Below are positions 58,401-64,000 of a stretch of 64,000 bases of DNA, one piece after another. The position numbers were made by a program, and so were the translations under genes. Every line of letters starts with the position of its first letter. The stretch's first letter is position 1. The stretch is from Limnephilus marmoratus. Taxonomy: Eukaryota > Arthropoda > Insecta > Trichoptera > Limnephilidae. The stretch lies in contig OU862920.1 of the NCBI GenBank assembly GCA_917880885.1, positions 4,154,001 to 4,218,000 on the forward strand, given 5' to 3'. The notes beneath the pieces are model-generated. The model was not told where the DNA came from and did no database searches. It saw nothing but the letters and a program-made list of their open reading frames with translations.

Positions 58401-61400
58401 GGGTTCTCTTCAGAATGTGAAGAGGATGTCGGTACATGTTTTAGAGGTACATATAATGATTATGGTGCTGATTTTAACAAAATAAAATTTTATAATATTC
58501 TTATTATTATTACAATTTACAAGTTCAAGTATATTACATTGAATTTAGTAATATAGACGCTGTACATTATAATGATTTGTGATCAATAAGATGGATCAAG
58601 GAAAAAAATATTTATGAGATGTAATATTTTTGGTATGCTTCGTTATTCTCCTGTGCCATTCGTGTGGAAAACGTTATTTTTTTTAAAAATTATTTTCGGC
58701 TATGTAATTATCGTTTTTTCACACCTATAAAATTATGTCCCGTCTTTCCGGTTTATAAAAAATGGTCTGATTTTTCGGATTGAAATTTTCAAAAAATCCC
58801 CAGGGTTTCAAAAATACGATTAAAAAAAAACAAAAAAAATACGGAATGTCTTAGAATATTTGCCTAAACCGGAATTTTTTTTTAAAAAATGTGATGCAAG
58901 TGGCCTATTAGTTTAGACCATTCCAACTCCAATGTAAACATGTATCCCTTCAAAAAGCAATAAAAAATACCAAACTTCATAAATATAATAACGATTTGAC
59001 AATAAAATTAGGTCATTAGTAACTCATATTACTTGCAAGGTTTTTCCCTAATCATCATTGAAGTGAGCTGCAAACCCAATGTAATTAGCTTACTGGAATA
59101 ACCAAAATATTTAGAAATTCGATAGTCTAAAATGACTTAGCAACAAATATAATTATTGTAATTAATTAAAATCCTTGTAGACCACCCCTCTCCCCTCCCC
59201 AATATGTTGTGTATATAAACCGTAGAATAGGAAATATTTGTACCAGTCTGAAGATGGCTTTGACGAGCTGAAACCGGTTACGGTCGAATAAAATTAAGTG
59301 GAAAAAAGTTTCATATTTGTTTTATTATAATATATTATTTTTTTTATAATCGCCTTCACATATGTGAACTTTTTTTTTGCCTGATATCAATTTTAGGAAA
59401 CGGATTTGTAATTGTTCTATTTTATTTAAGTACGTTTTGTACATTAATCTGTAACTATTTACTTCGTATCCTATAATTGATTCTGCTAATGTGTTGTACA
59501 TATATATGCGTTGGTAAAATTTCCCTAATACGACTCTCACATTAAAAGTGTCAATAGATCCGCAGTACTAATTAAGCACATTTTTCCCCAGAAAATGCTG
59601 AGGCAGACAGTTTCTTCTGCTTCACAAATCTAATGAGTGAAATCCGAGACTTCTTTATTAAAGACATGGACGAGGCCGAGGGAGGAATCAACCAAATGAT
59701 GGACAAGCTGGAGCGAGCCGTGCACACTTATGACGAGGAACTGTGGAAGAGGCTTAAGGAGCTGGATATCAAACCCCAGTATTACAGCTTCAGGTATACT
59801 TTGTTATTCTGAGTTCATTCACCCTTTCAGACGTGAATTAAAACGGGCAGTGAGAAAATATATTTCATTAGAGTTATTTGAAAAATTTGGTGATTTTTTT
59901 TTCTCAATATTGTAGATGTTATTGTTAATTTTATTTGAAAATAATTAGGTGTCAGAGTCAAATCGAACACTCTTTATACAAAAAATATAACATTTTATTA
60001 AATAAAAAAATCATAAAAATTAAATTTAGCAAAACATACATTTAAAAAAATATATATATATTTTAAAATACAACCAGCGTTTTGTTCAGGAAGCGTTTCT
60101 TCACTGATAGTTTCTTCGGTGAAGGTTTCTGCGATGTCAGTTTCTGGGTAGACAGTTTCTTCGGTGACCATTTCTATTATGACGGTTTCTGAGATGACAG
60201 TTTCTTCAGTGACTATTTCTCCATCTCTGGAAGTAGAGGGTTGCAGTTTGGGTTCTAATAAATCCTTAATGATTTGCAATCTTCGGCGTCTTTCTCCCGT
60301 CGTTCTTTTTGGCCATCTTGGTGTTCGTTAACAGTCAAATATGTGAGGTTTAACTCCTTCTTTGGCCTTTAGTTGCCAAAATCCCAGACCCATTACTTTA
60401 TGCTTCATAAAATTCTCCATGTCATTGGAAGCTAAAAAAGAAAATTGATAGTGTATTTTTCATAAATGAAATTTTGAGGTTAATCATTGACACAATAATA
60501 TTAATATGATAGTCTTATTACATATTATTATGTGTATATGGTATTATTATTATCATCATAGTTCTAACATTATAATAATTACCAGAAAGGAAAAAATCTT
60601 GTAACTAAAATTAAATTGAAAATATGCATCTGATACACCAAGATGTAATCAAACTTTATTCACAAAATAAGTTAAATTTATAGCAAACGTTTATTAAATC
60701 ACCTGAATCAAAATATTTTACTTACATCAAAATGATCCTCGCAACAATATTTAGTTTCTTTAAGTGATAAAGGAGCATTTTTATTATTGGTTTGTTTCAT
60801 TGCTTCACCACCATCTTTGCCGCAGAAATGCAGATCGTGGAAAACTAATAAACTGTTTATCAGGTGCAGTTACAGATGTATTATTGCACTTTGGTACCAT
60901 ACAATAACAGACGCGATGCGATGCTGACATTTTTCCTAATGTTTTTCTATACGAAAAGCAGAATCTTTAAAAAAACGCCTCGACTTGACACCTGAAGATT
61001 CTTCCATACAAAATGACAACACCTGTTGGATATAAATAAAACTTTTGGAGGGTGATGACGTCACACATTCTACCATAGACACGGTGGTTTTCGGAGGTTC
61101 TTGAAAAATTAAAACTTTGATAATTATTTCAACTATTAAAACTAACTCTAAAAAAAAAAATGCAGTTATTTAAGTTAGAACGTCATTATTCGTTAAAAAA
61201 AAAAAAATGACTGCAGTTCTCTATTCTTAAATGAACGGATTAACTAACGATCATGCCATTTCACTGACGGGCAACTGTCCCTACACACATTACATTACGG
61301 GCAAGTTTCTCCATGTTTTTATGCTTTTCTTTAGGCTGCTTTTACTTATTTGTTTATTTCTTAGAGACACAAACCGGACATTAACCCTTCAGGCTAATTT

Positions 61401-62107
61401 GTTCGCTTTGCGGAACAACTCATACAGGTCTCATAGAAATCGTTTCTCCATTACTGTCTATCATAGTGAGAAATATGATCTAAACAGCGTTAGAAAGATA
61501 AAACACCACGCTTTAAATTCAAATTTAGAAATTAACCACAAAAGAAATAAAATGTACACCTTTATGAAACCAAAGTTTCTGATTGCAATTGGAATTTTTG
61601 ATTTTGTATTCATTTTTTACATAGAATGACAAAAAACAGAGTTGACTATAATGTTTATGTATAATACATTTGTCTAATAAAATATTTAGGTAATTTTTTT
61701 TTTCTTCCTTCTCAGTAATTTTAGTTTAAAAAATTGAGCCAATTTTGAAACTTTTTTATGTTTGCATGCAAATTTTTATATTTGAAAAATTATATGTTTA
61801 CGCCGAAGTACAAAATTTGAAAAAGTATTTTAACACCTTTCCAAAGTAGTTTTTAGTTTTCAGATACATTCAGAAATATTCCATTTATATGGATTTTTTT
61901 GTAAAGTGGAAATATTTTGATCCTCTGATAAAATATCGTCAAGGCTTGAGGGGTTAATAGTATGTTGTTATGATTTTGGTTCAGATGGCTTACCCTACTG
62001 CTGTCTCAAGAGTTCCCCTTACCCGATGTGGAGAGGATATGGGACTCACTATTCGCCGACTACAACAGATTTGAATTCCTGCTTTACATTTGCTGTGCAA
62101 TGATTGT
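40397..62107 (+). CDS. TBC1D13: TBC1D13-like Rab GTPase-activating protein, eight exons, 3' end outside window
   Basis: Exons 40397-40416, 41869-41942, 47557-47682, 49838-50016, 52227-52325, 55199-55406, 59592-59793 and 61985-62107 join in frame (1,031 nt, 343 codons + 2) with GT-AG introns. The product runs MALLKSRVRDFENTLHADIV, then GIPDAGGLRSMCWKLLLNYL, NEVLLQIDKDVRRLCPDISF, EAHWEVVERILFLYAKLNPG, YVQGMNEIIGPIYHIFAIDP, FFCFTNLMSEIRDFFIKDMD and WLTLLLSQEFPLPDVERIWD. This is the TBC1D13 order. The TBC dual-finger catalytic residues are present: the arginine finger in IDKDVRR and the glutamine finger in YVQ. TBC1D13 is known in vertebrates as a GAP acting on Rab35 and affecting membrane traffic. 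Against a family length near 400 aa, about 45-50 C-terminal residues are missing, so at least one more exon lies to the right. The introns hold most of the repeats described here. Confidence 0.93.
40690..41480 (-). repeat. Dispersed repeat with heat-shock-element-like cluster, minus copy
   Basis: Inverse of 47690-48150: 41375-41455 (cttcaggtaaaatgggaacc, ctaccacaccatataactcc) matches 47755-47830. 40785-40915 is packed with TTCnnGAA/GAAnnTTC pentamer arrays. Located in TBC1D13 intron 1. Confidence 0.75.
41470..41790 (-). repeat. Dispersed repeat related to 3484-3770
   Basis: Contains caatagatagagtaattcat, cgttgtgtttcgttagccac and gtggccgggtcagctata, the inverse of the 3.5-kb repeat. Frame 41603-41785 is incidental. 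Confidence 0.75.
41869..41942 (+). CDS. TBC1D13: TBC1D13 exon 2
   Basis: After acceptor ttattttttcag. Encodes RVRDFENTLHADIVSLTDLQ and KLCFN, ending with one base of a glycine codon before gtaagt. Confidence 0.9.
42405..42500 (+). repeat. Possible second tRNA-related sequence
   Basis: A-box-like TGGCTGAGTTGG (about 42419) and B-box-like TGTTCGATTCC (about 42460), spaced as in a tRNA or SINE head. No cloverleaf could be closed by eye. Confidence 0.35.
42590..42740 (-). repeat. Non-LTR family C, 3' UTR remnant
   Basis: Minus-strand copy of the UTR following the 22.7-23.2 kb fragment (ccatgaaatgacctttaca, tttaggac). Confidence 0.65.
42722..42965 (-). repeat. Terminal piece of a P-like element (partner of 61000-61215)
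   Basis: Inverse copy of 61005-61215: shared blocks include cttaaataactgcat, aaagttttaatttttcaaga, gtgacgtcatcac and aacaggtgttgtcattttgt. No coding part here. Confidence 0.7.
43015..43460 (+). repeat. Dispersed repeat with pyrimidine-rich insert
   Basis: Typical ends cttttgcccccggcttcgct and agttttcacgtgaaagagta enclose about 190 nt of nearly pure pyrimidine (43068-43260). The frames on both strands here are artefacts of that composition. Confidence 0.75.
43571..43681. mobile_element. Very short MITE, 111 bp
   Basis: TIR tagtaggggagtccaagcgg and its inverse with one mismatch. A TA-type duplication is possible (ataa|tag ... cta|taag). Confidence 0.7.
44125..45049. mobile_element. TIR element of 925 bp with internal repeats
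   Basis: atatcgacgggttccggact at the left (~36 bp arm) and its inverse ending at 45049. Inside, taatacaattagc-like motifs recur, and a ~50-bp unit (ggcggttaagtcatttagcc) repeats three times at 44690-44800. No ORF. Confidence 0.85.
45055..45335 (-). pseudogene. Non-LTR family C, minus copy, in TBC1D13 intron 2
   Basis: Minus strand reads QSTLRSAASSAIGRLKEPKR, then TPDTKFGERALGVSGPKAWN and ERPHDLR. It keeps the aligned W-N of the family that is altered in the 22.8-kb copy. Confidence 0.78.
45536..45850. mobile_element. TIR element of ~315 bp
   Basis: gtcatcgattgtccagttga ... gattagtc at the left, its inverse (tgactaatcaactggacgat) at the right. A short hairpin (aactaagaa / ttcttagtt) lies just outside at 45362-45402. 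Confidence 0.8.
46051..46106 (+). ncRNA. Hammerhead-ribozyme-like motif
   Basis: Layout matches a type I hammerhead: stem I strands TATAC-TGCC (46051-46059) and GGCA...GTATA (46092-46104), core CTGAAGA (46060-46066), perfect 5-bp stem II GCTAC/GTAGC with loop GGTG, GAAA, a minimal stem III (ACC/GGT) and C as the cleavage base. Departures: one extra base between the core and stem II, and a stem III too short to close alone, as in dimer-acting hammerheads of Penelope-like elements. Related motifs lie at 57640-57677 (-) and 59248-59285 (+). Confidence 0.4.
46170..46880 (+). pseudogene. 3' end of a non-LTR element in TBC1D13 intron 2
   Basis: 46195-46388 encodes FSRSRRHDLFKIPHGRTDVL, then STRGMVLLNEIS-like (QHSMTRGMVLLNEI) and SLKIFLYNN, the post-RT tail. 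A 3' UTR follows, ending tgtaaaagcccatcagggcg and ttgaaaattaataaaataaa. Confidence 0.68.
47055..47440 (+). repeat. CTCCACACAG-hairpin repeat family, copy 6, in TBC1D13 intron 2
   Basis: Enters the family at gtgggtaggaatctaggggt and ends cccatacccgcctcccaaat, about 110 nt upstream of TBC1D13 exon 3. Confidence 0.85.
47557..47682 (+). CDS. TBC1D13: TBC1D13 exon 3 (start of TBC domain)
   Basis: After ttgtttgcag. Encodes GIPDAGGLRSMCWKLLLNYL, the TBC domain entry with its conserved G-I-P and R-x-x-x-W, then the QRRLYKQLI segment and a gtaagc donor. A repeat copy begins within a few bases of the donor. Confidence 0.93.
47690..48150 (+). repeat. Dispersed repeat with heat-shock-element-like cluster, plus copy
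   Basis: Starts just after TBC1D13 exon 3. 47870-48075 contains alternating gaacattcgaa, ttctggaacatt and related inverted pentamers. Ends in a ggcggggctacccgctaggg segment. Confidence 0.75.
48985..49150 (+). repeat. Dispersed repeat shared with 52470-52620
   Basis: tttagcacc-ttttgtgatttgaaactcg and acacatacatctataggat occur in both, same orientation, in TBC1D13 introns 3 and 5. Confidence 0.75.
49231..49276. repeat. Perfect 17-bp hairpin
   Basis: cagagtgtgcaattcac is matched exactly in inverse by gtgaattgcacactctg with an 11-nt loop. Confidence 0.85.
49838..50016 (+). CDS. TBC1D13: TBC1D13 exon 4 (arginine finger)
   Basis: Encodes EMISSPNGEQDDPLGVNPTS, then YFKDNEVLLQIDKDVRRLCP and DISFFQ, ending before gtatat. 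It carries the catalytic arginine finger. An alternative in-frame acceptor (tcttactacag, ending at 49819) lies 18 nt upstream and would add six residues. Confidence 0.92.
50115..50340 (+). repeat. Tandem ~32-bp repeat in TBC1D13 intron 4
   Basis: Six or so imperfect copies of a unit with cttgataaagtcaacatgta and aataccata. Confidence 0.85.
50629..50797. mobile_element. Poly-C MITE, copy 2, in TBC1D13 intron 4
   Basis: Same TIR as 24551-24708 but inverted, with C runs of 19 and 14. The long runs are prone to slippage and to assembly error. Confidence 0.88.
50913..51378 (+). mobile_element. Deleted mariner element with TA target duplication, in TBC1D13 intron 4
   Basis: TIR ttcgagggctgtccataaaa; right end inverse (one mismatch at base 2), flanked by TA. 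51160-51330 still encodes WHKWCRQFKSVPNGHRFST and, in another frame, VRKLCDIILDVS, both from the N-terminal DNA-binding half of mariner transposases. Total 466 bp, so it is non-autonomous. Confidence 0.82.
51640..51815 (+). pseudogene. Reverse-transcriptase fragment of a non-LTR element
   Basis: 51671-51760 encodes FTGFPQGSHLGPVLFSLFIN and NILNCPI. 51767-51795 gives LFPADDFKICYV, with the ADD catalytic pair, after a small frame shift. A different repeat starts immediately after at 51812. Confidence 0.82.
51812..52090 (-). repeat. Inverted copy of the interior of the 57.6-59.3 kb element
   Basis: taggccacttgcatcacatt ... to the ttattttttccttgttcc end matches 58600-58910 in inverse, including cattcgtgtggaaa and ggtttataaaaaatgg blocks. 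Confidence 0.8.
52227..52325 (+). CDS. TBC1D13: TBC1D13 exon 5
   Basis: Exactly 33 codons in phase 0 between cttattgcag and gtaaga: VVNSSGDKRLHKRVENSPFS then YETLEKKGVGLKR. It corresponds to the poorly conserved linker after the arginine finger, with the L-x-K-R-V-E signature kept. Confidence 0.9.
52470..52620 (+). repeat. Dispersed repeat shared with 48985-49150
   Basis: Same blocks as its partner, located about 150 nt after TBC1D13 exon 5. No coding capacity. Confidence 0.75.
53514..53665 (+). repeat. tRNA-derived SINE, copy 2, in TBC1D13 intron 5
   Basis: Head at 53517-53584: GTAGCTCAGTTGGTAGAGCA, an anticodon arm with loop CATGTAA (not a standard U33 loop), and B-box GGTTCCAGTCC. The body shares tttctgattttt and gtttcg-taatattgtcttcat with copy 1. 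A functional tRNA is unlikely because the acceptor stem is not well paired. Confidence 0.8.
53700..54150 (-). pseudogene. 3' end of a non-LTR element in TBC1D13 intron 5
   Basis: Minus strand 54119-53889 encodes YNTRFTLNEGLIVPKHLNKY, then GQRTLDYMIPNLLNMLPAEI and LKNWLAERK, a typical CR1-like C-terminal tail, followed by an AT-rich 3' UTR. Confidence 0.75.
54200..55195. other. TBC1D13 intron 5, right part
   Basis: AT-rich, with a C-rich patch at 54530-54580 and, at 54640-54700, a degenerate gacgaaaccggttgcataaa motif related to the hammerhead-like family tails. No gene seen. Confidence 0.4.
55199..55406 (+). CDS. TBC1D13: TBC1D13 exon 6 (glutamine finger)
   Basis: After cattgttatag. Encodes the linker KKCVGKSVNDSSDYRPMDEG and then the strongly conserved EAHWEVVERILFLYAKLNPG and YVQGMNEIIGPIYH. 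The YxQ motif supplies the second catalytic finger of TBC GAPs. Ends before gtaagc in phase 1. Confidence 0.94.
55714..56544. mobile_element. TIR element of ~830 bp in TBC1D13 intron 6
   Basis: ctaaggctgggattacactc gtaatt at the left and its inverse (gagtgtaacccccgccttag) at the right. A 9-bp hairpin (taaatcgct-like / agcgattta) is near the left end. No ORF. Confidence 0.83.
56545..56810 (-). pseudogene. Non-LTR fragment with internal deletion
   Basis: Minus strand reads NIEEIKYLGILIYNKFLKF (the RT 'LGI' box) and then, after a deletion and a stop, LQRLVYNTLVFNYKLKNKIL and PDYMLNNVTINSKL from the C-terminal part. Confidence 0.72.
57240..59545 (-). pseudogene. Non-LTR 3' end split by an inserted inverted-repeat element
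   Basis: Minus strand 59540-59340 encodes QRIYMYNTLAESIIGYEVNS and LNKIEQLQIRFLKLISGKKK. It continues at 57585-57272 with LSVDEFWNTEFKKPVNHNYP, then TRHREAQIF and SYSKIKTKVRSFYLRRI. The two halves are one element interrupted at 57599-59326. Confidence 0.75.
57599..59326. mobile_element. 1.7-kb element with ~440-bp inverted arms and 12-bp target duplication
   Basis: Arms 57599-58056 and 58890-59326 are near-identical inverses, starting aataaaacaaatatgaaac. The palindromic 12-mer ataatatattat flanks both sides (57587-57598, 59327-59338). Each arm carries a CTGAAGA - hairpin - GAAACCGGTTACGGTC motif. No ORF in the ~830-bp centre, which has a relative at 51812-52090. Inverted arms plus hammerhead-like motifs and a variable-length TSD recall Penelope-like elements; that link is inference. 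Confidence 0.82.
59592..59793 (+). CDS. TBC1D13: TBC1D13 exon 7
   Basis: After cacatttttccccag. Encodes ENAEADSFFCFTNLMSEIRD, then the segment to LKELDIKPQYYSF, ending in AG before gtatac. It is codon-balanced and GC-richer than the flanking introns, as are the other exons. Confidence 0.93.
59998..60930 (-). pseudogene. THAP zinc-finger protein pseudogene in TBC1D13 intron 7
   Basis: Exon 1 (60930-60726) starts ATG and reads MSASHRVCYCMVPKCNNTSV, then FISFPRSAFLRQRWW, and in a shifted frame KETKYCCEDHF before gtaag. Exon 2 (from 60431) reads NDMENFMKHKVMGLGFWQLK and VKPHIFDC, then a stop where relatives continue, and a tail with five 'ET' repeats (TEETVISETVIIEMVTEETV). The C-x-x-x-C ... W ... 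C-x-x-H spacing is the THAP DNA-binding finger. A frameshift after RWW, a phase break at the intron and the stop show it is dead. THAP domains occur in P-element transposases, and a terminal repeat lies just upstream. Confidence 0.72.
61000..61215 (+). repeat. Terminal region of the P-like/THAP element
   Basis: Inverse of 42722-42965 and directly upstream of the THAP start, so it is the probable 5' terminal part of the element. Contains gtgatgacgtcac. Confidence 0.6.
61231..61629 (+). CDS. Unrecognised 132-aa frame in TBC1D13 intron 7
   Basis: ATG to TGA with a hydrophobic segment at residues 30-45 (FLHVFMLFFRLLLLICLFL), a basic middle (SYRSHRNRF, KHHALNSNLEINHKRNK) and a hydrophobic C terminus (FLIAIGIFDFVFIFYIE). 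No family motif. It lies between the THAP element end and exon 8. Length in AT-rich DNA is suggestive but not conclusive; it may be part of a transposable element. Confidence 0.3.
   Translation: MNGLTNDHAISLTGNCPYTHYITGKFLHVFMLFFRLLLLICLFLRDTNRTLTLQANLFALRNNSYRSHRNRFSITVYHSEKYDLNSVRKIKHHALNSNLEINHKRNKMYTFMKPKFLIAIGIFDFVFIFYIE
61985..62107 (+). CDS. TBC1D13: TBC1D13 exon 8 (last exon in window)
   Basis: After gattttggttcag. Encodes WLTLLLSQEFPLPDVERIWD then SLFADYNRFEFLLYICCAMI, the C-terminal end of the TBC fold, and stops at a gtgtaagt donor in phase 2. The final family segment (I-R-E-Q-L-L... to the C terminus) is not seen before 64000. Confidence 0.93.
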
Positions 62108-62301
62108 GTAAGTATATTTTACCTAATTCAAACACTATGTTTTTTTGTCTGGTGCGACTCCAATCATGTAAAATCTTGCCGTACCATCATCACCATTCAC
62201 ACAGAAATTTAAATTAAACAATTTTAATTTTAATCAACTCTCAAAACTTGTTGGAAATCCATTGTATTAATGGTCATAAAAGTACGTATTTGAAAATTTA
62301 G

Positions 62302-64000
62302 AGAAATACCGAATTCAGGGATGTAGTTCTTGCAATCTTAATTCTCTTAATTATTTTAGATAATTTAGTACCGATAACATTTATCCAAATTGTTAATCGA
62401 ACTGATCTATTATTTATATTTCCTAAATCTAACAATGTTCATTTACTCAATTTAATTTTAATTATTTTAATACTTGTATTATACACTTTTATCATATATT
62501 ATATTATACACCTTTATTACACTTTTATTATAAACTTATATCATACAATTTTACTCGATAAAAATAATATACTTTGTTCAATTAGCAAAGCTTATTCAAT
62601 CTACATACGATATCTAACCCAAATTGTAAATCTTATTGATCATTTAATTATATTTTCTATACTTATCTATATTAACTGTCTACACTTAAATTTACTTATT
62701 TTAATCTTTATAATTTTGCAATTATGTGATTCCCCTAAAATTCTCATTCCTCAAATTATCTTTCATGATCTAATTTACACCTATTTATATAAATTACTTT
62801 TTTATACCAAGTATTTTATATTCAAATGTTATTATACTACATGTATTTATTACCCAAACTATTTTAACATCAAATTTTATTGTTCTAAATGTTTTTATTA
62901 CCCAAATTATTTTAACATCACATTTTATTGTTCTAAATGTTTTTATTACGCAAATTATTTTAATTATTTTAACATCACATTTTATTGTTCTAAATGTTTT
63001 TATTACCCAAATCATTTTAACATCACATTTTATTGTTCTAAATGTTTTTATTACCCAAATTATTTTAACATCACATTTTATTGTTCTAAATGTTTTTATT
63101 ACCCAAATTATTTTAATTATTTTAACATCACATTTTATTGTTCTAAATGTTTTTATTACCCAAATTATTTTAATTATTTTAACATCACACTTTATTGTTC
63201 TAAATGTTTTTATTCCCCAAATTATTTTAACATCACATTTTATTGTTCTAAATGTTTTTATTACCCAAATTATTTTAATTATTTTAACATCACATTTTAT
63301 TGTTCTAAATGTTTTTATTACCCAAATTATTTTAACATCATATTTTATTGTTCTAAATGTTTTTATTACCCAAATTATTTTAACATCACATTTTATTGTT
63401 CTAAATGTTTTTATTACCCAAATTATTTTAATTATTTTAACATCACATTTTATTGTTCTAAATGTTTTTATTACCCAAATTATTTTAACATCACACTTTA
63501 TTGTTCTAAATGTTTTTATTCCCCAAATTATTTTAATTATTTTAACATCACACTTTATTGTTCTAAATACTTTACCAACAAATTTTATTGTTCTAATTGT
63601 TTTTATTACCTAAATTATTTTATTTATTTTAACAACAAATTTTATTGTTCAAATTGTTTTTTTACTCCAAACTATTATAATCGTTTCTTATATTTTAAAA
63701 ATCGTAATATTTCAATTTTTTTTGTCATCAGATTCATAGTATTTATTATCCTAATCGTTTCAGTACCTTCACTTATTTCAACCAACTTCATCCATAAATT
63801 TTTAATGTCTTATTATAAGCCATCCAATCACTCTAAGTATGCAATCCTTTTAAAATTTTCAATTTCTACATTTCTATTTATTCCTTTATCTAATGAAAAT
63901 ATTTTTCCTGTTATAAAACATATAATCTGTCTGTCCATATTGGATATTCCTATGCTTATTATTAACTTATCTATCGCAAATTATTTTTATTCCTTTATTC
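62302..64000 (+). CDS. Unrecognised long open frame with 16/19-residue repeats, runs off window end
   Basis: After a TAG at 62299-62301 this frame has no stop for 566 codons to the window edge. In the left flank (62302-62860) I count by hand about 30 stop triplets, all in the other two + frames. The first in-frame ATG is only at about 63805, so any protein would need a spliced upstream exon or a non-ATG start; a pyrimidine-rich tract ending in AG lies at 62333-62359. The translation is rich in I, L, F, Y and N, contains no Gly or Trp, and has hydrophobic stretches on both sides of a repeat array with a C-x2-C motif (YCSKCF). I recognise no family. It lies in the TBC1D13 intron after exon 8, same strand. 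The + strand is strongly G-poor, which removes TGA and TAG but not TAA. It could be a nested gene, a transposon ORF, a decaying gene or a compositional accident. Confidence 0.4.
62858..63580 (+). repeat. Minisatellite of 48-bp and 57-bp units that keeps the reading frame
   Basis: About a dozen head-to-tail copies of a 48-bp unit translating as FNITFYCSKCFYYPNY. Several copies carry a 9-bp extension giving YFNYFN (57 bp). Both lengths are multiples of three and nearly all variants are single substitutions. The array also leaves the aligned minus-strand frame open, but the flanks do not. Period, copy identity and frame were read by eye. Confidence 0.9.

Noticed and set aside
62794..63015. Minus-strand frame of 73 residues with IWVIKTFRTIKCDVK repeats
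   Set aside because: It is the complement of the minisatellite; it stays open only because the unit is a multiple of three, and it closes in the flanks, unlike the + frame.

Overview
This window looks like a piece of an AT-rich insect nuclear genome, possibly hemipteran, though the order is an inference only. It holds two split, conserved single-copy genes on the + strand, with long repeat-filled introns and a dense, nested transposon landscape. There is no CRISPR array, operon or prokaryotic signal.

Host genes. (1) A complete SLC66A3/PQLC3-like PQ-loop membrane protein: four coding exons at 28489-28640, 30500-30725, 32625-32745 and 33754-33884, with all phases compatible, giving 209 aa. (2) A TBC1D13-like Rab GTPase-activating protein: eight exons from 40397 to 62107 (1,031 coding nt). 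The last ~45-50 residues lie beyond the window. Its introns account for almost all of the right half.

Mobile DNA. Left third: a tandem repeat, tRNA-derived SINE copies, a ~760-bp foldback element, a broken transposase/YqaJ-nuclease gene, a 2.2-kb hAT-like element with an 8-bp target duplication, and a full-length I-clade-like LINE (about 11887-17627) with two intact ORFs and a 13-bp target duplication. The LINE sits inside an older inverted-repeat element. Middle: several TIR elements (one hAT with TSD ATTAGCAT), a deleted mariner inside SLC66A3 intron 3, and a spliced HARBI1-type transposase fragment. Right third, inside TBC1D13: a poly-G/poly-C MITE, a deleted mariner with a TA duplication, several 3' ends of non-LTR elements, a THAP-domain pseudogene with a P-like terminal repeat, and a 1.7-kb element with ~440-bp inverted arms carrying hammerhead-ribozyme-like motifs. 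A ~480-bp family that starts with a CTCCACACAG hairpin recurs six times across the window.

Most unusual. From 62302 to the right edge one + strand frame is open for 566 codons in very AT-rich DNA, although stop triplets are frequent in the other two frames. It has no in-frame ATG until about 63805. Its centre is an array of 16- and 19-residue repeats (48 and 57 bp, both multiples of three) of the type FNITFYCSKCFYYPNY. It is not recognised as any known family and lies in the terminal intron of TBC1D13. It is the best candidate here for something undescribed. The hammerhead-like motif at 46051-46106 is the second.
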